Of a DNA stretch of 64,000 nt, positions 26,272 to 35,161 are shown one piece after another. The translations under genes and the position numbers were made by a program. Source of the DNA: Bythopirellula goksoeyrii (GTDB lineage Bacteria; Planctomycetota; Planctomycetia; Pirellulales; Lacipirellulaceae); contig NZ_CP042913.1 in NCBI RefSeq assembly GCF_008065115.1, forward strand, positions 1,214,338 through 1,278,337, written 5' to 3'. The notes under the pieces were generated by a model. That model did not search any database, had not been told where the DNA came from, and worked only from the letters and a program-made list of their open reading frames with translations. Within the stretch, counting starts at the first letter, position 1; every line of letters begins with the position of its first letter.

Positions 26272-26302
26272 GATTGCCTTTCTACTCAGGCAATCACTTT
26301 TT
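26272..26302 (+). terminator. Rho-independent terminator after epsI
   Basis: GATTGCCT and AGGCAATC form an 8-bp stem with an 8-base loop followed by ACTTTTT, 17 bases beyond the epsI stop. Confidence 0.85.
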
Positions 26303-26413
26303 CTACTCGCTTAGTTTTCGAGTGAATCTTGAGATATTTCCTCAAGTTATCGGCATCGAGATGTGTATCACAATTAAACACGTGTTTGATTATGATACAC
26401 TAAAAATAAAACA

Positions 26414-26452
26414 AGCGGGTCAATAAGTCCAACTGCGACTTACCGACCCGCT
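26414..26452 (-). terminator. Strong hairpin with T-rich tail on the minus strand
   Basis: AGCGGGTC/GACCCGCT plus an inner GTC-containing stem make a long hairpin. Read on the minus strand it is followed by TGTTTTATTTTTA. It would stop transcription coming from the right, where only a doubtful minus-strand frame (26440-26793) exists, or act as a stop for antisense reading from the next gene. Confidence 0.65.
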
Positions 26453-26793
26453 AAATTGATTGGACCTTGGACAACCTTATTCGACGGCCATTTGGGGAGG
26501 TTCAAGCCGGCGAAATCGTTGTCTTTTGTGGTCAAGGCCCCCAATCTTTGCCAATTCTCAACCGACCCCGGCAAGCAGTTCTCTTCTCTGTTACGGCCCC
26601 GAAAGTGTGTTCCAAGCACTACCAGGCTGCTCGCGTGGCGGTAGTGGGTGAAAAGTATCGCAACTCGCGTGCCAAAAACCAGATCTTCCCACGACACTCC
26701 GATTTCTCGATTCTCGTCCTCACGATAGAAACTGAGAGTTCCACCCCCTAGAATCAGGAATTCCAACAACAAGGATTTCGGAGCCAAACACAA
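26440..26793 (-). CDS. Doubtful hypothetical protein (117 aa)
   Basis: An open frame of 117 codons ends inside the hairpin at 26414-26452. I recognise no family; the sequence has a few aromatic and hydrophobic stretches (VLGTHFRG, LVFGTRVAILFTHYRH) and no signal peptide. Plus-strand frames overlap the same DNA and also show no family. The main support is the minus-strand terminator directly at its end. It may equally be non-coding upstream DNA of the oxidoreductase gene. Confidence 0.2.
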   Translation of the reverse strand: MCLAPKSLLLEFLILGGGTLSFYREDENREIGVSWEDLVFGTRVAILFTHYRHASSLVVLGTHFRGRNREENCLPGSVENWQRLGALTTKDNDFAGLNLPKWPSNKVVQGPINLAGR

Positions 26794-26800
26794 GACACCG

Positions 26801-28258
26801 ATGGAAGAAGCCTCTTACACCAAAGTCGCTCAACTGCGCACTGTAGCCCAACTTCGAGAGCGATTCGCTCAATTGGGAATCGAAATCCCCGTTGACGAAA
26901 CGTGCCTGACAGCCGAAGCCGGCTCTCCTTTGGCCGAGCCTATTCGAATCGGTGATTTCGAAGTGGCCAATCGCTGGTGCATCCATCCGATGGAGGGTTG
27001 GGATGCCAACCCCGACGGCAGCCCCAGCGAATACACCCTCCGGCGTTGGCGCCGATTCGGCCAGAGTGGTGCGAAACTTATCTGGGGAGGCGAGGCGGCT
27101 GCCGTGCAGCCTGATGGCCGAGCGAATCCGAATCAAACCCTGGCCACCGAGACCAATCGTGCTGGCCTGGCGGCGTTGCTTGCGGAACTTCACGAAGGAC
27201 ACCTGGAGCGAAACGGATCGCTTGAAGGATTGCTGGTCGGGCTGCAACTCACTCACTCGGGTCGCTTCTGCAAGCCGCACGACAAGCAGCGATTTGAACC
27301 ACGGATCGCCTATCACCATCCGCTCTTGGACAATAAATTTGGCACCGACTTCGAAGACGACTCGATCGTCTGGAAAGACGACGAACTCGAAAACCTCATC
27401 GACAGCTACGTGGCGGCAGCGCGACTCGCCCACGAGGTTGGCTATCAATTCGTCGACATCAAGGCGTGCCATGGTTACTTGCTCCATGAATTCCTGAGCG
27501 CTCGCCGTCGGCCTGGCAAGTTTGGCGGTGACCTGGAAGGCCGCAGCCGCATGCTTCTGGAAGTCATTCGCCGGGTGCGGAGCGAGTTGCCCGAGCTGCT
27601 GATCGGCGTGCGGCTGAGCATCTTCGATTTCGTCCCCTATCGCACAAGTCGCGAAGTAGGTCAGCCGATGGATTATTCGGAGCTCATTCCCTACGACTGT
27701 GGATTCGGCTCCGATCCTGATAATCCGCTCGCCTACGATCTGACCGAACCCATTCAACTCTTGCGGATGCTCAAAGAGGCAGGCGTGGCGACGATCAACC
27801 TCAGTTGCGGCAGCCCCTACTACAATCCCCACATCCAACGCCCCGCGATCTTCCCGCCGAGCGACGGCTACTTGCCCCCCGAAGATCCGCTGGTCGGAGT
27901 CTGGCGGCAACTCGACGTGGTGCGGCAATGCAAGGCTGCCGTCGGAGACATCCCTCTGGTCGGCTCGGGTTATTCCTATTTGCAAGACTACCTGCCCAAC
28001 GTTGCCCAAGCTGTGGTGCGTGAGGGGTGGGTCGACATCGTCGGTCTGGGCCGCATGGTGCTGAGCTATCCTGAAATGCCGCACGACGTGCTGACCCATG
28101 GGAAGCTCACGCGCAAACTCGTTTGCCGCACCTTCAGCGATTGCACCACGGCCCCTCGCCACGGCCTGATCAGCGGCTGCTATCCGCTCGATGATTTCTA
28201 CAAGCGAATCCCCGAACGCGAACGGCTCATCGCAATCAAACAAAGCTTGGATGAGTGA
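26801..28258 (+). CDS. Old Yellow Enzyme-type NADH:flavin oxidoreductase
   Basis: This is a TIM-barrel FMN enzyme of the OYE/dienoyl-CoA-reductase family that reduces activated C=C bonds with NAD(P)H. Key blocks are WCIHPMEGWDANPDG (FMN site, near 64), LQLTHSGRF (near 148), KACHGYLLHEFLS (substrate-binding His, near 222), GVRLSIFD, and GSGYSY...GLGRM (phosphate site). It has 485 residues without the C-terminal Fe-S/NAD domains of dienoyl-CoA reductases, but an N-terminal extension of about 45 residues. Its GC content looks higher than that of its neighbours. It appears monocistronic with its own terminator. Confidence 0.9.
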   Translation: MEEASYTKVAQLRTVAQLRERFAQLGIEIPVDETCLTAEAGSPLAEPIRIGDFEVANRWCIHPMEGWDANPDGSPSEYTLRRWRRFGQSGAKLIWGGEAAAVQPDGRANPNQTLATETNRAGLAALLAELHEGHLERNGSLEGLLVGLQLTHSGRFCKPHDKQRFEPRIAYHHPLLDNKFGTDFEDDSIVWKDDELENLIDSYVAAARLAHEVGYQFVDIKACHGYLLHEFLSARRRPGKFGGDLEGRSRMLLEVIRRVRSELPELLIGVRLSIFDFVPYRTSREVGQPMDYSELIPYDCGFGSDPDNPLAYDLTEPIQLLRMLKEAGVATINLSCGSPYYNPHIQRPAIFPPSDGYLPPEDPLVGVWRQLDVVRQCKAAVGDIPLVGSGYSYLQDYLPNVAQAVVREGWVDIVGLGRMVLSYPEMPHDVLTHGKLTRKLVCRTFSDCTTAPRHGLISGCYPLDDFYKRIPERERLIAIKQSLDE

Positions 28259-28296
28259 CAGGGAGCCCAATGCCCTCCCCGGCCCTGAGAGGCCGA

Positions 28297-28320
28297 CCCT
28301 CCCCAAGGGAGGGTTTTCTT
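28297..28320 (+). terminator. Rho-independent terminator after the OYE gene
   Basis: CCCTCCC and GGGAGGG pair around a short CAA loop and are followed by TTTTCTT, about 40 bases after the stop. A second CCTCCCCCCGGGAGG palindrome lies at 28326-28340. Confidence 0.8.
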
Positions 28321-28340
28321 ACTATCCTCCCCCCGGGAGG

Positions 28341-28895
28341 GTCGCGAGGTATCGAGCGGGAAGGGAGGCGAAAACGATCACTATCACAGGATTGCGCAAC
28401 GTGTTGAATTCTCACTCAATGCGGTCGTCCAATTCTCAAGCCGCCTGCAACCGCCAAAACTCCGAATCAAAAAAACACAAAAAAAATTAACTCCATTTCA
28501 GCAGGCTAAAAATGATTTAACCTGTTGACGTGATGGCGCTTACGACGATTTCCTCACGGGTGATTAGTGGGGGTTTTTAATTAAAAACTCGCCTCTCGAA
28601 CCGTCCATCTAACAAACGGAAATTGTTGAATTGCTCGTTTATCTCAGGCCGTACAACTCGCGGCCGAGATCATTCTCCTCGGGTTGCGAATCTTCAAGTT
28701 GTCAAAGAGACCGCAGTCCTTGCTGCGAACCCATTATCGCAAGGGGAGTGGCCCAATTTCTACAACCGTTTTTGGGCCAAACTGAATCCAGCCGCGCAGC
28801 GACCATTGGCAAGCCGCGAACGTTAGTGACTGGAAGTTACTAGGCGCTAGCAACTAGGCGCTGGTCAGAAAATCAGGGGCTGGGAGCTGAGGGCT
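28341..28895. other. Intergenic region without a recognisable gene
   Basis: No credible coding frame is present. It has a 23-base palindrome CAGGCTAAA...TTTAACCTG near 28502-28526 and short direct words (GGCGCTAGCAACTAGGCGCT) near 28850. Confidence 0.4.
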
Positions 28896-28960
28896 ATTGT
28901 AGCGAGACTCTCCGAGTCGCATCTGGTACGTAGTTACGACTCGGAGAGTCGTGCTACAAT
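28896..28960. repeat. Long palindromic element with 24-base arms
   Basis: Arms 28896-28919 and 28937-28960 are reverse complements at 22 of 24 positions (outer ATTGTAGC/GCTACAAT, inner 14-bp perfect GACTCTCCGAGTCG) around a 17-base loop. It resembles a dispersed palindromic repeat or MITE-like unit and lies about 50 bases ahead of the small secreted-protein gene. Confidence 0.75.
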
Positions 28961-29012
28961 ATTGGGGGATTTCGCGACATCAAGACCACTTGGCGAAACA
29001 CTGGAGGAAACG

Positions 29013-29348
29013 ATGTTTGACCGTACTGATGAATGTGTCACCTGTTGTGTGGTGCAACCCTCTGACAAGTGTGAACACGGATTGAGGTCGTCGCTTGTGG
29101 TCCTTGGTTTCTTCGCACTCTTGTGTTGTCTGCTGATGCCTGGAGAAGCCAGCGCTCAACTCTACGGCGGGTGGGGAGGAAGGTCTCCCGACAATGCCTA
29201 CTACTACCCGGCACGTAGCAACTACGATCGGTACTACAGATATCGCCGCTATCAAACTGGCTACGTAGGACGCAACGGCGAGATCTACGGCAATGGTTTC
29301 TATGGCAGGGCTCGCGGTGCAAATTACCGCTATTACCTTGGTCGTTAG
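29013..29348 (+). CDS. Small Tyr/Arg/Gly-rich exported protein
   Basis: A 111-residue protein has an internal hydrophobic signal segment (SSLVVLGFFALLCCLLMPGEASA) and a mature part rich in Tyr, Arg, Gly and Asn (DRYYRYRRYQTGYVGRNG). No family function is known to me. The start at 29013 is fixed by GGAGG seven bases upstream. Composition resembles the two tiny secreted proteins at 41.1 and 41.8 kb. Confidence 0.65.
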   Translation: MFDRTDECVTCCVVQPSDKCEHGLRSSLVVLGFFALLCCLLMPGEASAQLYGGWGGRSPDNAYYYPARSNYDRYYRYRRYQTGYVGRNGEIYGNGFYGRARGANYRYYLGR

Positions 29349-30162
29349 GTTGCGGATTGGTTGCAAGCTGCGGGTTCGGAAGTATTCTGGCTAACGGCTC
29401 ACCGCTAACGACTAATACCTAATGACCAGCTCTTGTTCTCTCGCATGAGAAAGCGGAGTTACAGCGACTTGTCCCGAATGGAGTGGTGCAGCGGCATTGT
29501 GTGCGTTCAGCGTTTACGACCGAGGCAGGTTTGGAGCACGGTTCACCATACCGGATGGATCGTATCGCATGTTGCGCAACAGAAAGGAAGATAAAGCATT
29601 TGCGGTCAGCACCATTCTGTCATCAATATGACACCCTGAGTGCTGAGGTGATCGCCACCTCTTGCAGTTTCTGCGAGCCAAAACTCGCTGGTGTTGGTCC
29701 AACCTCTGGCAGTTGGCTGGGTCGCTAAACTAGCCCAAAACGACGCCTTCTTACGCATGAACGGGCTCTGGCTCGAAGCCCCAGTACACGCGCACCCTAC
29801 GTAGCTGAGCACGGCTGCCATGGCAACTCAAGAGGATGTTTGTGATGCATTGGCGAATACCTTTCGCACCGTTAGCGTGTCATTTCTAAGCGCAGGAAAT
29901 GCTTGATGAAAGAGCGATCTGCGTGCCCTTTCAAACGAAACCCGGCACGAAGCGTTGCCCCGGTTTTCACCAAAGATCTCAACATTTCTACATAATTCTC
30001 AACGTTATAGAGACGCAGAACCTACTGCACATCGCCGGGTGCTGAGAACTGAGGCAATACGTGGCATCCCCTGGATGGAGATCGCAATCATTGATATTTT
30101 CGGAAATCGATGGTGAGTGGAAGGCATGCAAATCCGTGGACAATCGCGCTCCTCTTGAGAAT
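29349..30162. other. Intergenic region without a recognisable gene
   Basis: About 810 bases hold only short overlapping frames without homology I can recognise. TAACGGC/CGCTAACGACTAA words (29391-29425) belong to the same repeat vocabulary as the tRNA-tuf spacers. Confidence 0.4.
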
Positions 30163-30198
30163 CAAAAAAAGCCCCGACTCCATGATGGAGCCGGGGCT
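30163..30198 (-). terminator. Rho-independent terminator of the PLAT-like gene
   Basis: Read on the minus strand, AGCCCCGGCTCCAT pairs with ATGGAGTCGGGGCT and is followed by TTTTTTT. It lies 33 bases past the stop at 30231. Confidence 0.9.
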
Positions 30199-30230
30199 GA
30201 CAAAAACTATCAGAAAGTGCCTGTCGGCAG

Positions 30231-31289
30231 TTAGAACCCCAACCGCACGTCGCCTGCCGAGGTAACCTTCGCGGTCAGGTTGTAGTCGCCTGTCGAAACG
30301 CTGACCGGACGGCCACCCAAGGAGTTTTGTACTTGCGAGGTGATCATTCTCTTTAGATCCCCCTGGTTGGAGCCGCCGAGGAATCCGTTGGCGGCCAAGA
30401 TGGCCTTGTAAATCTTCGACCCAATCCGGGTCTCGAAATTCGTCACCGTCAAATCGATCGCACCGTTGCGAGACGAGACCTGAATGTCAAAGTCGAAATC
30501 CAATCCCGATTCCAGGCCTTTAACATCCAGCATAAGGTCAAGATCCACATGCAGCGTCTTCGAGTCCTTGTAACTCACTTCAACACCGCGGCCATACAGC
30601 TTGCCCCACTTAACCCGCTTGTCCGCATGAATGTGGTGACCAATGATCGACTCGATACGTTGCTCCAATTCGAGCCGCTTGATGAGCAGACTCGGGCCGG
30701 GGCTCGTGAATTCCTTCCACTTGGCATTCGCACGCAGTCCGCTGGTTCCGATCAAGAGCGTGGGACTCTTTCCTTTGGAGTTGTCGAGCCACTGCCCGCC
30801 AGGAAACGTCGTCTTGTAAATCACACGACCGTTCACAAGCAATTCTATCGTCTCGATACACCAACCATTGCTGCCGGTCTTCGAGATATTCAAGTTTCTA
30901 ATGTCGCGGATCATTACACCGCGATTTCCCACATTGAGCAAGCTAATGTCATAAAGATCCGTCTGACCTCGCTCGCGGTCATTTATCGCCAGATCGAGCC
31001 ACGTGGCTGGCAAGCTGCCAAGACGAACCTCCACCGCGTCGTCTGTACCAGCGTCTTTCACGTTCGCCGTCTTCACACGCATCTGTACCCGATACACAGG
31101 TTCGTTTTCAATACTGGTACTAGTGGCTCCTCCGCGACGCCCACCTCGCTGCGGTCCAACGGCACGAGCCGTCGCTACTCGGCTAAACGTCTGGGCCAGC
31201 GTTGTCTGAGCTTCAGCCATCTGAGCGCCGGCCAACACCGCCATGCAAGTCAGCACGGTACACACTCGGGATTTGCTTACACAGAACAT
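30231..31289 (-). CDS. Exported protein with PLAT/LH2-like domain
   Basis: A 352-residue protein has a signal peptide (1-27). Residues about 66-175 look like a PLAT domain: YRVQMRVKTANVKDAGTDDAV, then NDRERGQTDLYDISL and a WCIETIELLVNG segment match the usual V-x-TG-x-AGTDA, FERG and W-x-L-I-V pattern. The C-terminal half (about 190-352) is unknown, with a charged helix-like part and VNSLGGRP near the end. PLAT domains bind lipids or proteins. No anchor motif is seen, so the protein may be periplasmic or secreted. Confidence 0.65.
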   Translation of the reverse strand: MFCVSKSRVCTVLTCMAVLAGAQMAEAQTTLAQTFSRVATARAVGPQRGGRRGGATSTSIENEPVYRVQMRVKTANVKDAGTDDAVEVRLGSLPATWLDLAINDRERGQTDLYDISLLNVGNRGVMIRDIRNLNISKTGSNGWCIETIELLVNGRVIYKTTFPGGQWLDNSKGKSPTLLIGTSGLRANAKWKEFTSPGPSLLIKRLELEQRIESIIGHHIHADKRVKWGKLYGRGVEVSYKDSKTLHVDLDLMLDVKGLESGLDFDFDIQVSSRNGAIDLTVTNFETRIGSKIYKAILAANGFLGGSNQGDLKRMITSQVQNSLGGRPVSVSTGDYNLTAKVTSAGDVRLGF

Positions 31290-31488
31290 GATCTTTCTCC
31301 TTCAAAAAAGTGGAATAGGTTGCGGGTAGCAAAAGCGCCATCCGACTCTAACTGTCGATGCGCAATTGGACTGCGTTTGTTACACACAAAATCGATACCT
31401 ACTCGAAGAGGGGGGAGAAGCCTCCTCAGATGTTCACCAATAGAAGCCAAGCCGCACACTTGCTGAAGGCATACTCCCAGCAAGCAAT

Positions 31489-31513
31489 AAAAAACGCCGC
31501 ATTGCTGCGGCGT
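31489..31513 (-). terminator. Hairpin terminator on the minus strand
   Basis: ACGCCGC and GCGGCGT form a 7-bp stem around ATTGCT, followed on the minus strand by TTTTTT. It is about 320 bases past the stop of the beta-helix gene at 31832 and may end that transcript. The rest of 31290-31831 has no recognisable gene. Confidence 0.7.
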
Positions 31514-31733
31514 ATTGCGAGTTGCGATCAGGCTTCCACTTCCTGTACCTTGTTTCTTCAGATTCTACTTTCGGGTGGCACCGAACTCACAACGCCTTGC
31601 TAGGCATCTCTAACGAAAAGACAGAAGGTGTGACTTCTATTCAAAAAAATGAAGACGAACGCAGCTCCTCATCTGCGATAGCCCACGACTTACGGACAGC
31701 GGCGGGCACGAGCGTCTTCAGCAAACGACGCAT

Positions 31734-31765
31734 GCCGCGTTACCGAAACGGGTCGGCAACGCGGC
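31734..31765. repeat. Palindromic repeat, copy 1
   Basis: GCCGCGTT-aCCGA...TCGG-AACGCGGC forms a long stem. About 34 bases here, read on the minus strand, recur at 38031-38068, including the shared flank GGCATGCGTC. It lies about 65 bases downstream of the beta-helix gene. Confidence 0.65.
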
Positions 31766-31831
31766 AGTTGTATCTAGCATGGAGTGCCTATCGGCAATCC
31801 ATGCCACCTCACTCGAACTTCATGAATGTTC

Positions 31832-33184
31832 TTATTCGTAAAGTGTATTACCACTTGTCTCATTGGGAGAGTTGGCTGATTTGTTTTTGGTAACGATCAT
31901 GTCTTCGACCCTTGCGTCCACAAGCCCGAAGCCGCCAAGTGGTACGATCATCCTTTTGTGAAGCTTATTGTTCTTGATGATGTTATGCCGAGCGTAATCC
32001 TTGTTGGAACTGCTACTGCCATAAGGTCTGCCTGAATCATCATTGCAATGGCCAAAAGTACTTTCCTTGCGTCCATAGTCGCGAGAACCCAGGTAAATGG
32101 CTGGTTTACTTCCTTTGTATTTTTTGTAATAGAAAGTATTATTGGTAATTGTATTATTTTCGGGAGGAGTAAGCCTTATCGTGCCTCCTTCACCGCAATT
32201 GCGATACAAGTAAATCCCTCCATTGCTAAGGCTGGAAAACCGATTGTTATGAATGGTATTCCTGCTTGAGCCATCAATCGCCATTTGAGGCCAGCCTCTG
32301 CCAGTTACACCTGGGATCTTACCCCAATTGTCTTCCTTCGTTTCGACATGGATGTAATTATTTTCAAACGTATTGTATGCAGACTCTGCGTCCAAGTAGA
32401 TTCCAACCCTACTGGATTTCCCCTTCACCTCTGAATTGATCAATTTCGAATAGGTAACGCCTGGCGCAAAATAGACGGGGTTTCTTCCCACTCCGATAAT
32501 TGTAATTCGATCGAAGACAATATTTCGGGGAGCATTCGTTCTTGCTCTTTGTGTATGCTGTGAATTAGTAGCATCTCGTCGTGATGATTCTTTAACATCT
32601 GCAGCCTCGCCATTCTTTCCCATGCCCCACACCCTGATGGAACCGATAATTGTGCCCTTTCCTTGTACAAGAATGTTTTCTGGTCTTTTCCAAGCATGAC
32701 TTCTGATTCCATTTCGAGTGCGAAACACCTTTTCAGAGCGAACCTCAATCATGTCTTTGTCATAATTGACGCTACCTTTTTTCCCGCCATCCAAGGTTGC
32801 TCCATTGAGGTTAAGGGTTACGCCCGTCGATTTACTTCCTTCAAATATAAGCCGCTTAGTAATCACATCATTGGGACTTAACGTTACGTTTCGATCAATG
32901 AGCACCTGAGATGAGGTAGAAGTTGCAGGTGCTCGTATTTCCCTCAATTTTGCCGCCGCAAGCTTCTCCGCTTCAGTCCGCTTGGGAAGCTCGTTGATAT
33001 CCGGTGCCTGTCTAGGCGGAATCACGATTTTGCCAGGCACACGCCCCCGAATCGTGCCACGTTGCGCCGTGATCTTAGCGTACGGCCTTCCGCGACTGAC
33101 ATGCTGCGCCTCGGCAATCGTATTCAGCGTAACCGCAGCCACAACCGCCAACATCAACATCACACTAGATTTCTGCGTAGTCAT
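31832..33184 (-). CDS. Exported right-handed beta-helix (NosD-like) protein
   Basis: A 450-residue protein has a signal peptide (MTTQKSSVMLMLAVVAAVTL...AEA), a charged linker (about 30-85), and a beta-helix region. NVTLSPNDVITKRLIFEG is followed by many N-x-I/F-x-N-N rungs such as NTFENNYIHV, NTIHNNRFSS and NTITNNTFYY. Such proteins often bind or cleave polysaccharides, but no lyase active site could be identified. There is no PEP-CTERM tail. ATG at 33184 has AAGGAAAG upstream. The leader DNA is duplicated in front of the unrelated gene at 33422-34255. Confidence 0.75.
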   Translation of the reverse strand: MTTQKSSVMLMLAVVAAVTLNTIAEAQHVSRGRPYAKITAQRGTIRGRVPGKIVIPPRQAPDINELPKRTEAEKLAAAKLREIRAPATSTSSQVLIDRNVTLSPNDVITKRLIFEGSKSTGVTLNLNGATLDGGKKGSVNYDKDMIEVRSEKVFRTRNGIRSHAWKRPENILVQGKGTIIGSIRVWGMGKNGEAADVKESSRRDATNSQHTQRARTNAPRNIVFDRITIIGVGRNPVYFAPGVTYSKLINSEVKGKSSRVGIYLDAESAYNTFENNYIHVETKEDNWGKIPGVTGRGWPQMAIDGSSRNTIHNNRFSSLSNGGIYLYRNCGEGGTIRLTPPENNTITNNTFYYKKYKGSKPAIYLGSRDYGRKESTFGHCNDDSGRPYGSSSSNKDYARHNIIKNNKLHKRMIVPLGGFGLVDARVEDMIVTKNKSANSPNETSGNTLYE

Positions 33185-33276
33185 CGTTCTTTCCTTCACG
33201 TCAGGAGGGTTTCGTTCCAGTTGCCACCGCGGGCAACTTCTACACTCCTAAGCGAATTTCGTATTGGACTGTTACA
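33131..33276 (-). repeat. Duplicated leader module, copy A (5' UTR plus signal-peptide start)
   Basis: This segment and 34202-34347 align over about 146 bases with two 1-base indels and about four-fifths identity by eye. It covers the first 18 codons and about 90 bases upstream. Both contain the hairpin GTTGCC-N6-GGCAAC about 40 bases ahead of the start codon. Confidence 0.8.
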
Positions 33277-33421
33277 AGATTTGTTGCTCAACGGTGCGCC
33301 GTAGGACTAGTTACCACCGATAAGTTCCTCTGCGCTAGGAGGTTTGTTGTGGCGTTTTCTTTTCTAGATTAAGCACGGTTCCACTCTTGAAACCTTGCTT
33401 TTTAACGGATCCCTCTGCCAA

Positions 33422-34255
33422 TCACTTTCCCATCATAACGTCAGCTGCCTTACGAAAAGACGCGAGATAGTCTGGCGAGTGAAAGACAGATTTGGCGGAC
33501 CACCTTGTACTGTCGGGCCAGCCAATATCGCCACCTTTGGTTCGGTCGAAGCGCATTGGTGGCATCTGATGCTTGAGATTGTAGAGGATGACTACGTCTT
33601 GTCCTCGCCCGACGTTCGTTCCCGGCGTTCGCCCCAAGATCGTCCATTCAAAGACCGCATCCGACCAGTCCAAATTAATACCTACGTTCCGTTTCGCGTA
33701 TTTGAGAAACGGATTGCTTCCCTTGCTCCATCCCAGGGCAATCGGTTCCCCGTAAACCAGGGGAGCCAACTGCTCACTCGGACCGCCGGGCCGCTGAAAG
33801 ATCCATTGGGCGCGATCGATCGCCGTGCCCGCACTCGCGGTCTGAGTCCAGCCCAAGTTAATTCCGCCGAATGTTCCTTGCTTCTCATACTGAAGAAATT
33901 TCTTGTTGACCAATCCCTTCAGATTGTATTTTTTGGACGCAGGGCCGCTTGTCGTATTCGGGTAAACGAACCCTGTCGCGTTCGCTCCAATCATCCACTG
34001 CTTGTAGCTAGCCATTACTCGCGCAGCTGCGGCAAATTCCTTCTCTATTTCAGTCTGTTTCGGTCGCTCATTGGTGTTAGGTGCCGGTCTCAAGACTTTC
34101 AGCCTGCTAGGACCACTCCGAGTCGTGCCTCGCTGCAAGTTAGCTTTCGAATACTGATTTCCGAGACTGACCTGCTGCGCCATCGCAGCCCTATTCAGCA
34201 AAACCACAGCCACTACCGCCAAAATCAACATCACACATGGTTTTTTCGTAGCCAT
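33422..34255 (-). CDS. Exported protein of unknown function, paralogue A
   Basis: A 277-residue protein has a signal peptide ending near MAQQ, a linker similar to that of the neighbouring beta-helix protein (QRGTTRSG), and a globular domain with YKQWMIGANATG, FLQYEKQGTFGGINLGWT, KRNVGINLDWS and a DVVILYNLKH strand. It is clearly homologous to the plus-strand protein at 37063-37893. The regular beta pattern and conserved aromatic residues suggest a beta-trefoil or lectin-like fold, but I cannot assign one. ATG at 34255 corresponds exactly to the neighbour's start within the duplicated leader. Confidence 0.65.
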   Translation of the reverse strand: MATKKPCVMLILAVVAVVLLNRAAMAQQVSLGNQYSKANLQRGTTRSGPSRLKVLRPAPNTNERPKQTEIEKEFAAAARVMASYKQWMIGANATGFVYPNTTSGPASKKYNLKGLVNKKFLQYEKQGTFGGINLGWTQTASAGTAIDRAQWIFQRPGGPSEQLAPLVYGEPIALGWSKGSNPFLKYAKRNVGINLDWSDAVFEWTILGRTPGTNVGRGQDVVILYNLKHQMPPMRFDRTKGGDIGWPDSTRWSAKSVFHSPDYLASFRKAADVMMGK

Positions 34256-34347
34256 TGTTCTATCTTTCACGTCAGGAGGTCTGGTTCTGGTTGCCACCAC
34301 GGGCAACTTCTTAACCTCCTAAGCGAAAACCGTTCGGAATTGTTACA
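34202..34347 (-). repeat. Duplicated leader module, copy B
   Basis: This is the counterpart of 33131-33276. The identity spans the signal-peptide codons, the ribosome-binding region and the GTTGCC-N6-GGCAAC hairpin and then fades upstream near GTTACA. Confidence 0.8.
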
Positions 34348-34561
34348 TCAGTTTTTTCCCAACCATGCCACCAAACTTTGGCATTCTGCGACGAAAAAGC
34401 GCAAACCCAATATCTGCAGTAAGAATAGGCCGGTGTGTCTCAGAAACTCATTGCAAATGTCACGATGGTTTGTCAGGCGGCGTCGTGAAGAAGTTGCTGT
34501 TTTGCTCCACCGGTGTCCAGAACTCGCGAGGACAACTCCATCATTGTCGTGGTAATCAGCA

Positions 34562-35161
34562 CTAGTATTCACTCAGCGTCTTGTTGTTGGGTCCGACAAT
34601 GAGATCGAAGTTGATAGTGAAGGGGATGTTGACTGGGGAGTCCTTGTGGCTGGCGCCGAGGATGTCGTCGGTTGCCAGGTGGCGGCCGATGGTTTTGGTG
34701 GTGAGGCGAGTGATGGTGCCGGTGAACGTGCCAGTGAGTCGGCCCTCTTTGTAATCAGCGAAATTCAGCTTGAGGTTTTTCATGTTGTCAAAGCTCTTGG
34801 CGGTGTCGAGATCTCTTAAGGGGCCACGAAGTTGGGTGAAGTATTGTTTCGTGGCGGTCGCGAGTTGCGGAAAGTCAATTTGGATGTTCGAGTATTTAAA
34901 ATGGTCCTTGATGGCTTTCAGGACGTCTTTGCTCTCGAAGGGACGCTGCGTAAAGCTAAGCTGCAGCCAGACCTGTTCGTCCCAAAATCGGTAGAGCTGC
35001 GAGGAGGGACTGTAGCGAATCAGGTCGGGCAGGCCTTTTTCGCTCTTGAGGTTGATTTCTATCTTCTCGGGCAGTTTGAGATCGGCTGCGAAAGCGTCGC
35101 TGGAACAGGTGAGGCTTAAGGCGATAAACAAGAGGTTGTGTATGGGGGAGAGAATGGTCAT
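34562..35161 (-). CDS. Exported protein of unknown function (199 aa)
   Basis: The protein has a signal peptide (MTILSPIHNLLFIALSL...AFA) and a mature part with alternating beta-like strands (KIEINLKSEKG, LTGTFTGTITRLTTKTIG, NIPFTINFDLIVG). I recognise no family. The start is set at 35161 because AAAGG lies just upstream and the frame before it has no signal-like sequence. No anchor is visible. It is flanked by long spacers and appears monocistronic. Confidence 0.6.
   Translation of the reverse strand: MTILSPIHNLLFIALSLTCSSDAFAADLKLPEKIEINLKSEKGLPDLIRYSPSSQLYRFWDEQVWLQLSFTQRPFESKDVLKAIKDHFKYSNIQIDFPQLATATKQYFTQLRGPLRDLDTAKSFDNMKNLKLNFADYKEGRLTGTFTGTITRLTTKTIGRHLATDDILGASHKDSPVNIPFTINFDLIVGPNNKTLSEY

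Noticed and set aside
26720-28306. Open frame of 528 codons on the minus strand
   Set aside because: It is antisense to the Old Yellow Enzyme gene, whose frame has unmistakable family motifs. The long shadow frame results from the high GC content and codon bias of the sense gene.
30549-31466. Plus-strand frame of 305 codons
   Set aside because: It overlaps the PLAT-like gene in antisense and lacks any signal or domain.
33395-34555. Plus-strand frame of 386 codons
   Set aside because: It lies antisense to paralogue A, whose homology to 37063-37893 proves the minus-strand frame.
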